From the NCBI GenBank assembly GCA_947586295.1, contig CANPXQ010000041.1:1-7907 (forward strand): a stretch of 7,907 nucleotides of DNA. The letters are read 5' to 3'. The position numbers and the translations under genes were made by a program. This stretch comes from an uncultured Bacilli bacterium. GTDB taxonomy: Bacteria > Bacillota_I > Bacilli_A > RF39 > UBA660. Shown here piece after piece: positions 1 to 7,628 of the stretch (position 1 is its first letter; every line of letters starts with the position of its first letter). The notes under the pieces were generated by a model, which was not told the origin of the DNA, searched no databases, and saw only the letters and a program-made list of their open reading frames with translations.

Positions 1-14
1 TGGTCCCATTGTAC

Positions 15-29
15 TATATATATATATAT
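15..29. repeat. TA dinucleotide repeat
   Basis: An uninterrupted alternating TA run of 15 bases lies 70 bases beyond the rpoC stop. It is a simple-sequence tract that could vary in length by slippage. No gene is visible around it within the window. Confidence 0.8.
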
Positions 30-77
30 CAAGGGGTTTGTTTTTAGTTTAAAAAAACTTTACTTTTTTTGACATAA

Positions 78-100
78 AAAAAAGGTTTTAAACCTTTTTT
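78..100 (-). terminator. Intrinsic terminator of rpoBC overlapping the rpoC stop
   Basis: On the minus strand AAAAAAGGTT (100-91), loop TAA (90-88) and AACCTTTTTT (87-78) form a 10-bp hairpin with two G-C pairs. The 3' arm is itself mostly U and runs on into T-A-T. The rpoC TAA stop (99-101) shares its last two bases with the 5' arm. The near-palindrome could also work on the plus strand. A second weak hairpin, AGTTT/AAACT at 46-59, lies just downstream and may act as backup. The low GC content makes efficiency uncertain. Confidence 0.65.
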
Positions 101-3100
101 AATTTAAAGTAGATGTATCAACAACTAAATCATCATCACTCATTAATTTATCTTCTAAAACTTCACTTGCAGCATCGGTAAGTAAAGCTTTTTCTAAATC
201 AATGTTTATATCACTATATTGTTTATAACCCGTACCGGCTGGGATAAGTTTACCAATAATTACATTTTCTTTTAAGCCTTGTAATTGGTCAACTTTACCA
301 CGAATAGCAGCATCGGTTAATACTCTAGTTGTTTCTTGGAATGATGCAGCCGATAAGAAGGAATCAGTTTCCAAAGAACTCTTAGTAATACCCAGCATTA
401 TTGGATTACCTTTAGCTGGTACTTTACCAGCCATTATAACTGGTTTATTACCTTCTGTAAATTCTCTTAAAGAAACAGTTAAACCTTCAACAAAATCAGT
501 ATCTCCCGCATCAATAATTCTTACTTTATTTATCATTCTCTTAACAATTAATTCAATATGTTTATCGTTAATATCAACACCTTGTAATTTATAAACCATT
601 TGAACTTCTTTTAAGATATATTCTTGAGCCGTTAGAGGATCAGTAACTGCAAGTAATTCCTTAGGAGAAATAACACCTTCAGTTAATTTATCTCCTGCTT
701 CAACTTCATCGCCTATGCTAACCCGTAATTTCATATTATAGTTGGTAATGTGTTCTCTAGTTCCTGCTTCGTTTTCTATTGTTATATTGTATTTACCATT
801 TTGTTCTTCAATACCAATAACTTTACCAGAAATTTCAGCAATTGTAGCTTTTCCTTTTGGTGTACGAGCTTCAAATAATTCTTCAACCCGTGGTAAACCT
901 TGAGTAATATCGTCTCCTCCAGCTACACCACCAGTATGGAATGTTCGCATTGTAAGTTGTGTACCAGGTTCCCCAATAGATTGAGCAGCCATAATACCAA
1001 CCGCTTCGCCTTGTTCTACTAAATTACCCGTTGCTAAATTACGACCATAACATTTTTGGCAAACACCGTTATTAGATTTACAAGTTAAAACATCACGAAT
1101 TTCAACTTTTTTAATACCGGCTTTCATAACTTTAGCCACAATATTTTCAGTAATCATTTCCCCAGCTTCTAATATTGTTTCTTTAGTTTCTGGATTAACA
1201 ATTCTCTTTGAGGCAAAACGTCCTAAAATTCTTTCCGATAAAGGTTCGATAACAGAACCATCTTTTTCATTTATTAAATCATAGACCGTAACACCTTGTA
1301 CAGAACCACAATCATATTCTTTTACGATAATATCTTGAGCAACATCAACTAATCTCCGAGTTAAATAACCACTATCGGCAGTTCTTAAAGCAGTATCGGC
1401 GGAACCTTTCCGAGATCCGTGGGTTGATAAGAAGAATTCAGATACACTTAAACCTTCAATAAATGAAGAAGTTATCGGAATTTCAACAGTTGAACCATCA
1501 GGTTTAGCCATTAAACCACGCATACCGGCAAGTTGCGTAAAGTTAGAAATCTTACCACGAGCCCCACTATTCATCATCATAAACAATGGATTATCGTAAT
1601 TACCTTGACTTAATGCATTAAGTTCATTCTTAACTTCATCAGTAGCTTCAGTCCAAACTTCAATAACAGATGAATATCTTTCTTGTTCTGTAATTAGACC
1701 TCTTTGATATTGTTTATTTATTTTTTCAACTTTACTCTTAGCATTATTAATAATTTCTTCTTTTTTATCACTACGAACAATATCCGCAATTGAAACCGTA
1801 ATACCAGCTACGGTGGAATATTTAAAACCTAAATCTTTTAATTTATCCAACATAATAGATGTTTCCGTAGTTTTATATCTTTTAAATACTTGCGCAATTA
1901 GTTGACCTAATGTTTTTTGAACAAAAGGCGGAACTAATTCCATTTTACTAATTTCTAAAGGAATATTTGTACCCATATCTAAGAAATACTTACTTGGAGT
2001 AATTCCTTCAATATTTTCTTTAGTTCCTTCATTAACAAATGGAAAAGTATCGGGTAATATTTCATTAAATTTAATTTTTCCTACGGTAGTAACTAAATAT
2101 TTATTTTTTTGTTCTTCTGTAAATAATTTATATTTAAAAGAATTTACTGGGATAGCTATTCTCGTATGTAAAGTTATTTCTCTTCTTTCATAAGCCATTA
2201 AAGCTTCAAATGGATCTTTATATACGTGACCTTCATTAGGTTCATTAGCATATTCAATTGTTAAATAACAATTTCCTAAGACCATATCTTGGCTTGGGGT
2301 AACAATAGGTTTTCCATCTTTAGGATTTAAAATATTATTAGCTCCAAGCATTAAAATACGTGATTCGGCTTTTGCTTCTTCACTTAATGGAACGTGAACA
2401 GCCATTTGGTCACCATCGAAATCGGCATTAAAAGCGGTACATACTAAAGGGTGTAGTCGAATTGCTTTACCACCAACTAGAACCGGTTCAAATGCTTGAA
2501 TACCTAATCTATGTAATGTTGGGGCTCTGTTTAAAAGGACAGGATATTCAGTAATAACATCTTCAACAATATCCCATACAGCTTCATCACGAGATTCAAT
2601 TAACTTTTTAGCCCCTTTAATGTTATGCGCTAAACCTCTTTCAACAATACCATTTATAACATGTGGTTTAAACAATTCAATAGCCATTTCTTTAGGTAAA
2701 CCACATTGATACATTTTTAAATTAGGTCCAACGACAATTACCGAACGTCCAGAATAATCTACCCGTTTACCAAGTAAGTTTTGACGGAAACGTCCTTGTT
2801 TACCTTTAAGCATACTTGATAAGCTCTTTAATGGTCTATTACTAGCAGCGGTAATACTTCTACCTCTTCGACCATTATCAAATAAAGAATCAACAGCTTC
2901 TTGAAGCATTCTTTTTTCATTTTGTACAATTATTGTAGGTGCTCCCAATTCTAATAATTTCTTTAACCGATTATTTCTATTTATTATTCTACGATATAAA
3001 TCATTTAAATCAGAAGTAGCGAAACGTCCCCCATCAAGTTGAATCATTGGTCTAAGTTCAGGAGGAATTACCGGTAAGACATCTAATACCATCCATTCTG

Positions 3101-3767
3101 GTTTATTACCAGATTCATAAAATGCTACTAGGCAATCTAATCTTTTAACCAGTCTAATTCTTTTTTGCCCAGTTGTATTTTCTAATTCTTTTCTTAAATC
3201 ATCAATTTCTTTCTTTAAATCAATATCTTTAAGTAATTCCTTAATAGCTTCAGCACCCATTCCAACTTTAAAAGTATTTCCATATTTTTCATAATAGGCG
3301 CGATATTCTTTATCTGATAAAGTTTGTTTCTTTTCTAATGGAGCATTTCCAGGATCAATTACGACATAACTTACAAAATATAAAACTTCTTCTAAATCTC
3401 GAGGTGACATATCTAAAACTAATCCCATTTTAGAAGGTACCCCTTTAAAGAACCAAATATGACTACAAGGAGCTGCAAGTTCAATATGACCCATTCTTTC
3501 ACGACGGACTTTACTTCTTGTTACTTCAACACCACAACGATCACAAACAATATTTTTATATCTTAGGCGTTTATATTTTCCACAACTACATTCAAAATCT
3601 TTAGTTGGTCCAAATATTTTTTCACAAAATAAGCCATCTCTTTCGGGTTTTAAAGTCCGATAGTTAATAGTTTCGGGTTTTTTAACTTCCCCATAAGACC
3701 AACTACGAATCTTTTCAGGAGATGCAATACTAATTTTTAAACCTTTAAATTTACTAACATCTATCAT
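99..3767 (-). CDS. rpoC: DNA-directed RNA polymerase subunit beta'
   Basis: Beta' forms one half of the RNA polymerase cleft and carries the catalytic metal. Visible landmarks in the 1222-aa product are: N-terminal zinc-binding cysteines C60, C62, C75 and C78; the sigma-binding clamp coiled coil at about 253-302 (DLNDLYRR to NGRRGR); the rudder/switch segment at about 305-342; the catalytic NADFDGD motif with D449, D451 and D453; the bridge helix at about 773-810; the second zinc site C820, C896, C903 and C906; and the trigger loop with M940, R941 and H944. No large trigger-loop insertion follows H944, as is usual for Firmicutes. The length is slightly above the roughly 1200 aa typical of Bacilli. 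The ATG start is preceded by AGGTGA (3773-3778), five bases upstream. The stop is TAA. In the bridge helix, S785 and S789 replace Ala779 and Leu783 of E. coli. It is the second gene of a two-gene operon after rpoB and is followed by a hairpin terminator. Identity is certain from the motifs. Confidence 0.99.
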   Translation of the reverse strand: MIDVSKFKGLKISIASPEKIRSWSYGEVKKPETINYRTLKPERDGLFCEKIFGPTKDFECSCGKYKRLRYKNIVCDRCGVEVTRSKVRRERMGHIELAAPCSHIWFFKGVPSKMGLVLDMSPRDLEEVLYFVSYVVIDPGNAPLEKKQTLSDKEYRAYYEKYGNTFKVGMGAEAIKELLKDIDLKKEIDDLRKELENTTGQKRIRLVKRLDCLVAFYESGNKPEWMVLDVLPVIPPELRPMIQLDGGRFATSDLNDLYRRIINRNNRLKKLLELGAPTIIVQNEKRMLQEAVDSLFDNGRRGRSITAASNRPLKSLSSMLKGKQGRFRQNLLGKRVDYSGRSVIVVGPNLKMYQCGLPKEMAIELFKPHVINGIVERGLAHNIKGAKKLIESRDEAVWDIVEDVITEYPVLLNRAPTLHRLGIQAFEPVLVGGKAIRLHPLVCTAFNADFDGDQMAVHVPLSEEAKAESRILMLGANNILNPKDGKPIVTPSQDMVLGNCYLTIEYANEPNEGHVYKDPFEALMAYERREITLHTRIAIPVNSFKYKLFTEEQKNKYLVTTVGKIKFNEILPDTFPFVNEGTKENIEGITPSKYFLDMGTNIPLEISKMELVPPFVQKTLGQLIAQVFKRYKTTETSIMLDKLKDLGFKYSTVAGITVSIADIVRSDKKEEIINNAKSKVEKINKQYQRGLITEQERYSSVIEVWTEATDEVKNELNALSQGNYDNPLFMMMNSGARGKISNFTQLAGMRGLMAKPDGSTVEIPITSSFIEGLSVSEFFLSTHGSRKGSADTALRTADSGYLTRRLVDVAQDIIVKEYDCGSVQGVTVYDLINEKDGSVIEPLSERILGRFASKRIVNPETKETILEAGEMITENIVAKVMKAGIKKVEIRDVLTCKSNNGVCQKCYGRNLATGNLVEQGEAVGIMAAQSIGEPGTQLTMRTFHTGGVAGGDDITQGLPRVEELFEARTPKGKATIAEISGKVIGIEEQNGKYNITIENEAGTREHITNYNMKLRVSIGDEVEAGDKLTEGVISPKELLAVTDPLTAQEYILKEVQMVYKLQGVDINDKHIELIVKRMINKVRIIDAGDTDFVEGLTVSLREFTEGNKPVIMAGKVPAKGNPIMLGITKSSLETDSFLSAASFQETTRVLTDAAIRGKVDQLQGLKENVIIGKLIPAGTGYKQYSDINIDLEKALLTDAASEVLEDKLMSDDDLVVDTSTLN

Positions 3768-3772
3768 TTATT

Positions 3773-3779
3773 TCACCTA
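3773..3779 (-). promoter_or_regulatory. rpoC ribosome binding site fused to rpoB stop codon
   Basis: The minus strand reads TAGGTGA here. The first three bases are the rpoB TAG stop (3777-3779), and AGGTGA (3773-3778) is the Shine-Dalgarno for rpoC, five bases before its ATG. Ribosomes that finish rpoB therefore stop on the rpoC binding site. This suggests translational coupling and balanced beta/beta' synthesis. The overlap is read directly; the coupling is inferred. Confidence 0.85.
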
Positions 3780-6700
3780 CTCCCCATCTTCTATATCATT
3801 TTCATCAAAAACATCTGGAAATTCTAAATCATCTAAACTAGGTTCATCATCTAATTCATCATTTTCTTCTTCATAAGGTATTTCTTCTTCCTCAGTTATC
3901 TGTTGTGCTATATCGCTATCATTTACCTCAATTTCTTCAATTCTAAATGCATCATTATCATCTTCATCTTCTTCTAAATCTTTAAATTCTACAATTTCAT
4001 CATTATTAGTTAAAACTTCCACATCTAAACCTAAAGCTTGGAATTCTTTTACTAATACTCGGAATGATTCTGGTACACCAGCTTGATTAATTACTTTGCC
4101 TTTTACTAAAGATTCATAAACTTTAACTCTACCTACGATATCATCGGCTTTAACTGTTAAAATTTCTTGTAAGATATGACTAGCACCATAAGCATATAAA
4201 GCCCAAACTTCCATTTCACCAAATCTTTGACCACCAAATTGAGCTTTACCACCAAGAGGTTGTTGGGTAACTAAGGAATAAGGTCCCGTTGCTCTAGCGT
4301 GTAATTTATCATCAACCATATGGTGTAATTTAACCATATACATTACTCCAACATTAATGCGATGATCAAATGGTTCACCAGTACGGCCATCGTGTAAAAC
4401 GACTTTGCCATCTTCTGCCATTCCCGCTTCTTTCATTTCTGCTTGAATATCATCCCAAGTGGCACTATCAAATACCGGCGTAGCGTAATGAACACCTAAA
4501 GTTTTACCGGCCATACCTAAATGTAATTCAAGAATTTGACCAATATTCATTCGGCTTGGAACCCCTAATGGGTTTAACATAACATCTACTGGTCTACCAT
4601 CTGGTAAATATGGCATATCTTCTTCTGGTAAGATCAAAGATATAACCCCTTTATTACCGTGACGTCCGGACATTTTATCCCCAACTTGAATTTTTCTTTT
4701 TTGAATAATATATACTCTAATTATTTTAGAAACACCAGCCGCAAGTTCATCAGAATTTTCTTTTGTATATATTTTAACATCGTGAACAATACCACCAGCA
4801 CCGTGTTCAACACGCAAAGATGTATCTCTTACTTCTCGCGTTTTTTCACCAAATATGGCGTGTAATAATTTTTCTTCACTAGTTAATTCTTGAACACCTT
4901 TTGGTGTAACTTTACCTACTAAGATATCCCCTTCTTTAACTTCTGTACCAATGCGGACAATACCATCAGCATCTAAATTCTTTCGCGCTTCTTCACCAAC
5001 ATTTGGAATATCTCGCGTAATTTCTTCAGGACCTAATTTTGTATCCCGACAATCTATATCATAATGTGATATATGTAAAGATGTATAAACATCATCTTTA
5101 ACTAATCTTTCATTTAAAATAACAGCATCTTCATAGTTATAACCTTCAAAAGTCATAAAGGCTACCGTCATATTTTTACCTAAAGCAAGTTCGCCTTGAT
5201 CAGTTGATGGACCATCGGCAATAATTTGACCACGATGAACTTTATCCCCAGCTTTAACTAAAGGATGGTGATTAATACAACTTGAGGCATTGCTTCGTTC
5301 AAAATTTGCTAAATGATAAGTATCTTTTCCTTTAGCAACTTTTACAACAATTTTTAAACCATCGGCATATTCTACAACACCATCAGCTTTACAAACAACG
5401 GTTGAACCGGAATCTCGAGCAGCTATATATTCAACCCCTGTACCAACAATTGGCGCTTCAGCTTGAAGTAGTGGTACTGCTTGCCGTTGCATATTTGCCC
5501 CCATCAAAGTACGATTGGCATCATCGAATTCCAAGAAAGGAATACAACTTGTCGTAATCGCTACTACTTGACTAGGAGAAACATCCACAAAATTAACTTT
5601 ATCGCGACCAATATAAACGGTATCACCATTCATTCGAACAATAACTTCATCTTCTACTATACGATTATTATCATCAAGTTTTATCGTAGCTTGAGAAATA
5701 TAATAATCTTGTTCTTCATCAGCAGTTAAATATACAATTTCATCCGTAACAACACCATTTTTTACTTTACGATAAGGAGTCATTATAAATCCATATTCGT
5801 TTACTTTAGCATAACCAGCTAAAGAAGTAATTAAACCAATGTTTTGACCTTCTGGTGATTCAATAGGACAAATACGACCATAATGGGAAGCATTAACGTC
5901 CCGTACTTCCATACCAGCCCGATCTCTTGATAAACCACCAGGTCCTAAAGATGATAACCGTCTTTTATCAGTAAGTTCGGCAATAGGATTAATTTGATCC
6001 ATAAACTTGGATAATTGACTTGAACCAAAGAATTCTTTTAAAGCTGCTGTAACTGGTCTTATATTGATTAAAGTTTTAGGAGTTATTGTATCAAGTTCTT
6101 GAGTTGTCATTCTTTCTCGAATAACTCTTTCCATTCTTCCCATACCAGTTCTAAATTGGTTTTGAATTAATTCTCCAACTTGACGAACTCTTCGATTTGC
6201 TAAGTTATCTATTTCATCATCATTACCAATATTATAATGTAAATTAATATAATATGATAAAGAAGCATAAACATCGGGAATAGTTAATCTTTTAACATCT
6301 ACAGAAGTATCTACCCCAATAATATTTATAGTTTTCTTATTATCTGTAGGATCTACTACTTTTACAACTTGAATATTTTTATAATCATCTAATTCTTCAT
6401 TAGTTAAAGCTTCTACTATATTAAGTCCTTGTTCAAAATGAGGTCTTAAATCTTCCAATATTTCTTTGGTAATTACCGTACCGGCAGCATATAAAGTTTT
6501 CTTTCCTTCAATAATAGGTTCTGCTAAAGTACAATTAAGTAAACGATCTAAAACATTTAATTTTTTATTAAATTTATAACGACCTACTTTAGCTAGATCA
6601 TAACGGAAACGATCAAAGAATCTTGTAATTAATTGGTTTTTAGCCGAATCTAAAGTAGCCGGTTCTCCTGGTCTTAATTTTTCATATATTTCGATTAAAG

Positions 6701-7394
6701 CTTCATCAGTATTTTTAGTACTATCTTTTTCTAAAGTATTAGTAATATATTCATTATCACCAAATAAACTAATTATATCTTCATCACTAGATAAACCTAA
6801 GGCTCTAAGTAAAGTTGTAACAGTTACTTTACGGGTTCTATCAATTCTAACATACAAAATACCCCTGGCATCAGTTTCATATTCTAGCCAAGTACCTTTA
6901 TTAGGAATTATTTCACCACTTATAATATGTCGTCCATTTTTATCTATTTCTCTTTTAAAATAAACACTAGGAGAACGAACTAATTGAGAAACAATAACTC
7001 TTTCAGCCCCATTAATAATAAATGTTCCGGCATCGGTCATTAATGGCATATCTCCTAAAAAGATAGTTTGTTCTTTTACTTCTCCAGTTTCATGAATATA
7101 AAGACGCGCTTCTACTTTTAAAGGAGCCGCATAGTTTACCATTCTTTCTTTTGCTTCTTTGACAGAATATCTTGGTTCTTCAAAATAATAATTGCCAAAT
7201 TCTAAAGAAATATTTCCGGTAAAACTTTCAACGGGAAAAAGATCTTCAAAAATTTCTTTAATACCTTCATTCAAGAAATTTTGATAACTTTTCTTTTGAA
7301 TTTCCAATAGATCATTTAATTCTAGAACATTTTTGGTTTTGGAAAAATTTCTTCTTTTTCGATAATCCCCAGATTTAGTTAGTTTATAAGCCAC
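3777..7394 (-). CDS. rpoB: DNA-directed RNA polymerase subunit beta
   Basis: Beta is the second large subunit of RNA polymerase and forms the protrusion, lobe, fork, flap and hybrid-binding regions, including the rifampicin pocket. Landmarks in the 1205-aa product are: rifampicin cluster I at 457-483 and cluster II at about 510-522; active-site E755/D756 in NYEDAVIL; the flap-tip helix that contacts sigma region 4 at about 838-849 (EEKLLHAIFG); conserved K907 and K915 in GDKMSGRHGNKG; and the C-terminal GGKAQFGGQRFGEMEVWAL block at 1048-1066. The large E. coli insertions are absent, as in Firmicutes. Residues 1132-1205 form a tail that is about half Asp/Glu. The start is GTG with GGGGTGA just upstream (7399-7405). 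An in-frame TAG at 7416-7418 and the lack of another Met until residue 85 fix this start. The stop is TAG. K463 and D476 replace E. coli Q513 and H526. Transcription is probably from the promoter at 7463-7491. No rplL precedes it. Confidence 0.99.
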   Translation of the reverse strand: MAYKLTKSGDYRKRRNFSKTKNVLELNDLLEIQKKSYQNFLNEGIKEIFEDLFPVESFTGNISLEFGNYYFEEPRYSVKEAKERMVNYAAPLKVEARLYIHETGEVKEQTIFLGDMPLMTDAGTFIINGAERVIVSQLVRSPSVYFKREIDKNGRHIISGEIIPNKGTWLEYETDARGILYVRIDRTRKVTVTTLLRALGLSSDEDIISLFGDNEYITNTLEKDSTKNTDEALIEIYEKLRPGEPATLDSAKNQLITRFFDRFRYDLAKVGRYKFNKKLNVLDRLLNCTLAEPIIEGKKTLYAAGTVITKEILEDLRPHFEQGLNIVEALTNEELDDYKNIQVVKVVDPTDNKKTINIIGVDTSVDVKRLTIPDVYASLSYYINLHYNIGNDDEIDNLANRRVRQVGELIQNQFRTGMGRMERVIRERMTTQELDTITPKTLINIRPVTAALKEFFGSSQLSKFMDQINPIAELTDKRRLSSLGPGGLSRDRAGMEVRDVNASHYGRICPIESPEGQNIGLITSLAGYAKVNEYGFIMTPYRKVKNGVVTDEIVYLTADEEQDYYISQATIKLDDNNRIVEDEVIVRMNGDTVYIGRDKVNFVDVSPSQVVAITTSCIPFLEFDDANRTLMGANMQRQAVPLLQAEAPIVGTGVEYIAARDSGSTVVCKADGVVEYADGLKIVVKVAKGKDTYHLANFERSNASSCINHHPLVKAGDKVHRGQIIADGPSTDQGELALGKNMTVAFMTFEGYNYEDAVILNERLVKDDVYTSLHISHYDIDCRDTKLGPEEITRDIPNVGEEARKNLDADGIVRIGTEVKEGDILVGKVTPKGVQELTSEEKLLHAIFGEKTREVRDTSLRVEHGAGGIVHDVKIYTKENSDELAAGVSKIIRVYIIQKRKIQVGDKMSGRHGNKGVISLILPEEDMPYLPDGRPVDVMLNPLGVPSRMNIGQILELHLGMAGKTLGVHYATPVFDSATWDDIQAEMKEAGMAEDGKVVLHDGRTGEPFDHRINVGVMYMVKLHHMVDDKLHARATGPYSLVTQQPLGGKAQFGGQRFGEMEVWALYAYGASHILQEILTVKADDIVGRVKVYESLVKGKVINQAGVPESFRVLVKEFQALGLDVEVLTNNDEIVEFKDLEEDEDDNDAFRIEEIEVNDSDIAQQITEEEEIPYEEENDELDDEPSLDDLEFPDVFDENDIEDGE
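5946..6026 (-). other. Rifampicin-pocket cluster I of rpoB with resistant-type residues
   Basis: This stretch encodes beta residues 457-483, equivalent to E. coli 507-533 with a constant offset of 50. D466, R479, S481 and L483 keep the sensitive-type residues of D516, R529, S531 and L533. K463 (AAG, 6006-6008) replaces Q513, and D476 (GAT, 5967-5969) replaces H526. Q513K and H526D are established rifampicin-resistance substitutions in other bacteria. Natural non-His residues at 526 are known in some Mollicutes relatives. Confidence 0.9.
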
Positions 7395-7398
7395 AATC

Positions 7399-7405
7399 TC
7401 ACCCC
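7399..7405 (-). promoter_or_regulatory. rpoB ribosome binding site that fixes the GTG start
   Basis: GGGGTGA on the minus strand ends four bases before GTG (7394-7392) and matches the anti-Shine-Dalgarno well. Its position, together with the upstream in-frame stop, supports the non-ATG start. Confidence 0.85.
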
Positions 7406-7429
7406 ATCCACTTTTCTATAAGACTTATT

Positions 7430-7450
7430 ACCTATTAAAAAATAACAGGT
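7430..7450 (-). promoter_or_regulatory. Hairpin in the rpoB leader
   Basis: Minus-strand RNA ACCUGUUA (7450-7443), a five-U loop (7442-7438) and UAAUAGGU (7437-7430) can form an 8-bp stem with one G-U pair, starting about 7 nt from the predicted 5' end. It leaves the Shine-Dalgarno at 7399-7405 free. A 5'-proximal stem of this kind could stabilise the mRNA against 5'-end-dependent decay. No U-tract follows, so it is not a terminator. Confidence 0.5.
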
Positions 7451-7453
7451 CAC

Positions 7454-7466
7454 CAATTTAAAATTG
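7454..7466. repeat. 13-bp palindrome over P2 -10 and start
   Basis: The plus strand reads CAATTT-A-AAATTG, two 6-bp arms about one central base. It spans the downstream part of the P2 -10 and the expected start site. It sits where a repressor would block P2, but such AT-rich palindromes also arise by chance. Confidence 0.4.
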
Positions 7467-7491
7467 TAAGATAAAAACCAATATTTGTCAA
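7463..7491 (-). promoter_or_regulatory. Sigma-A-type promoter P2 for rpoBC
   Basis: The minus strand has a perfect -35 TTGACA (7491-7486), a 17-nt spacer and a -10 TACAAT (7468-7463, one mismatch). A/T tracts upstream resemble an UP element. Transcription should start near 7456-7458, giving a leader of about 62 nt before the GTG of rpoB. This is the best promoter in the window and the probable main rpoBC promoter. Confidence 0.88.
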
Positions 7492-7513
7492 TCAATTTTA
7501 GTAAATTTCGACC

Positions 7514-7550
7514 AAAAAAAGTTTTTTTCGTTATAATTTTGAAAAAAACT
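7514..7550 (-). terminator. Intrinsic terminator between P1 and P2
   Basis: On the minus strand AGTTTTTTTC (7550-7541) and GAAAAAAACT (7529-7520) form a perfect 10-bp stem around an 11-nt loop, followed by six T (7519-7514). It ends transcripts from the upstream promoter before P2, about 105 nt from their predicted start. The A8 tract at 7553-7560 can instead pair with the T7 of the 5' arm through a GTAG loop, a competing fold that would dismantle the terminator. Read on the plus strand, the same hairpin is followed by AC and eight T, so it may be bidirectional. Confidence 0.6.
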
Positions 7551-7568
7551 ACTTTTTTTTACTTAATA

Positions 7569-7592
7569 TTACTTCTTCTTTTTTTCTTTCAA
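7569..7592 (-). CDS. Possible seven-codon Lys-rich leader peptide (MKEKKKK)
   Basis: On the minus strand a TTG (7592-7590) is followed by AAA GAA AAA AAG AAG AAG and TAA (7571-7569). An AAAGGGG Shine-Dalgarno-like run (7608-7602) ends nine bases upstream. Five of seven residues are Lys. AAAGG (7608-7604) can pair with CCTTT (7595-7591), so part of the Shine-Dalgarno and the start codon may be masked in a small hairpin. The frame lies about 25 nt into the P1 transcript, and its stop is 18 nt before the terminator stem, the geometry of an attenuation leader. The polypurine run could be coincidental, as Lys codons are common in such AT-rich DNA. Nothing here matches a known peptide. This is a weak candidate for a gene, and a better one for a regulatory leader. 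Confidence 0.25.
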   Translation of the reverse strand: MKEKKKK

Positions 7593-7613
7593 AGGTTATT
7601 TCCCCTTTACTTA

Positions 7614-7628
7614 ATACTTAATAAGTAT
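7614..7628. repeat. Perfect 15-bp palindrome over P1 -10 and start (operator candidate)
   Basis: The minus strand reads ATACTTA-T-TAAGTAT, two perfect 7-bp arms about one base. It covers five bases of the P1 -10 and the predicted start site. This is a typical place for a repressor operator. No regulator gene is visible in the window. Confidence 0.45.

Noticed and set aside
1..8. Minus-strand ACCA end that resembles a tRNA 3' terminus
   Set aside because: The 70 bases upstream on that strand are the TA repeat and poly-A/T hairpins, with no tRNA arms.
8..32. TTGATA and TACAAT on the minus strand as a promoter for the next gene
   Set aside because: The spacer is 13 nt and consists of the TA repeat. 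No downstream gene is visible to support it.
893..953. One-residue length difference in the trigger-loop stretch GGVAGGDDITQ of beta'
   Set aside because: The length appears one longer than my recollection of some Bacilli but equal to other bacteria, so it is not clearly unusual without an alignment.
4659..4865. 68-codon open frame on the plus strand
   Set aside because: It lies antisense inside conserved rpoB, has no convincing ribosome binding site, and its Asn/Phe/Ile-rich product is what reverse reading of AT-rich coding DNA gives.
5481..5729. 82-codon open frame on the plus strand
   Set aside because: Antisense to rpoB just past the rifampicin region, with a low-complexity Ile/Asn-rich product, so a shadow of the real gene.
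7399..7407. ATG GGG TGA two-codon frame over the rpoB Shine-Dalgarno
   Set aside because: It has no binding site of its own and overlaps the one used by rpoB, so it is a by-product of the GGGGTGA sequence.
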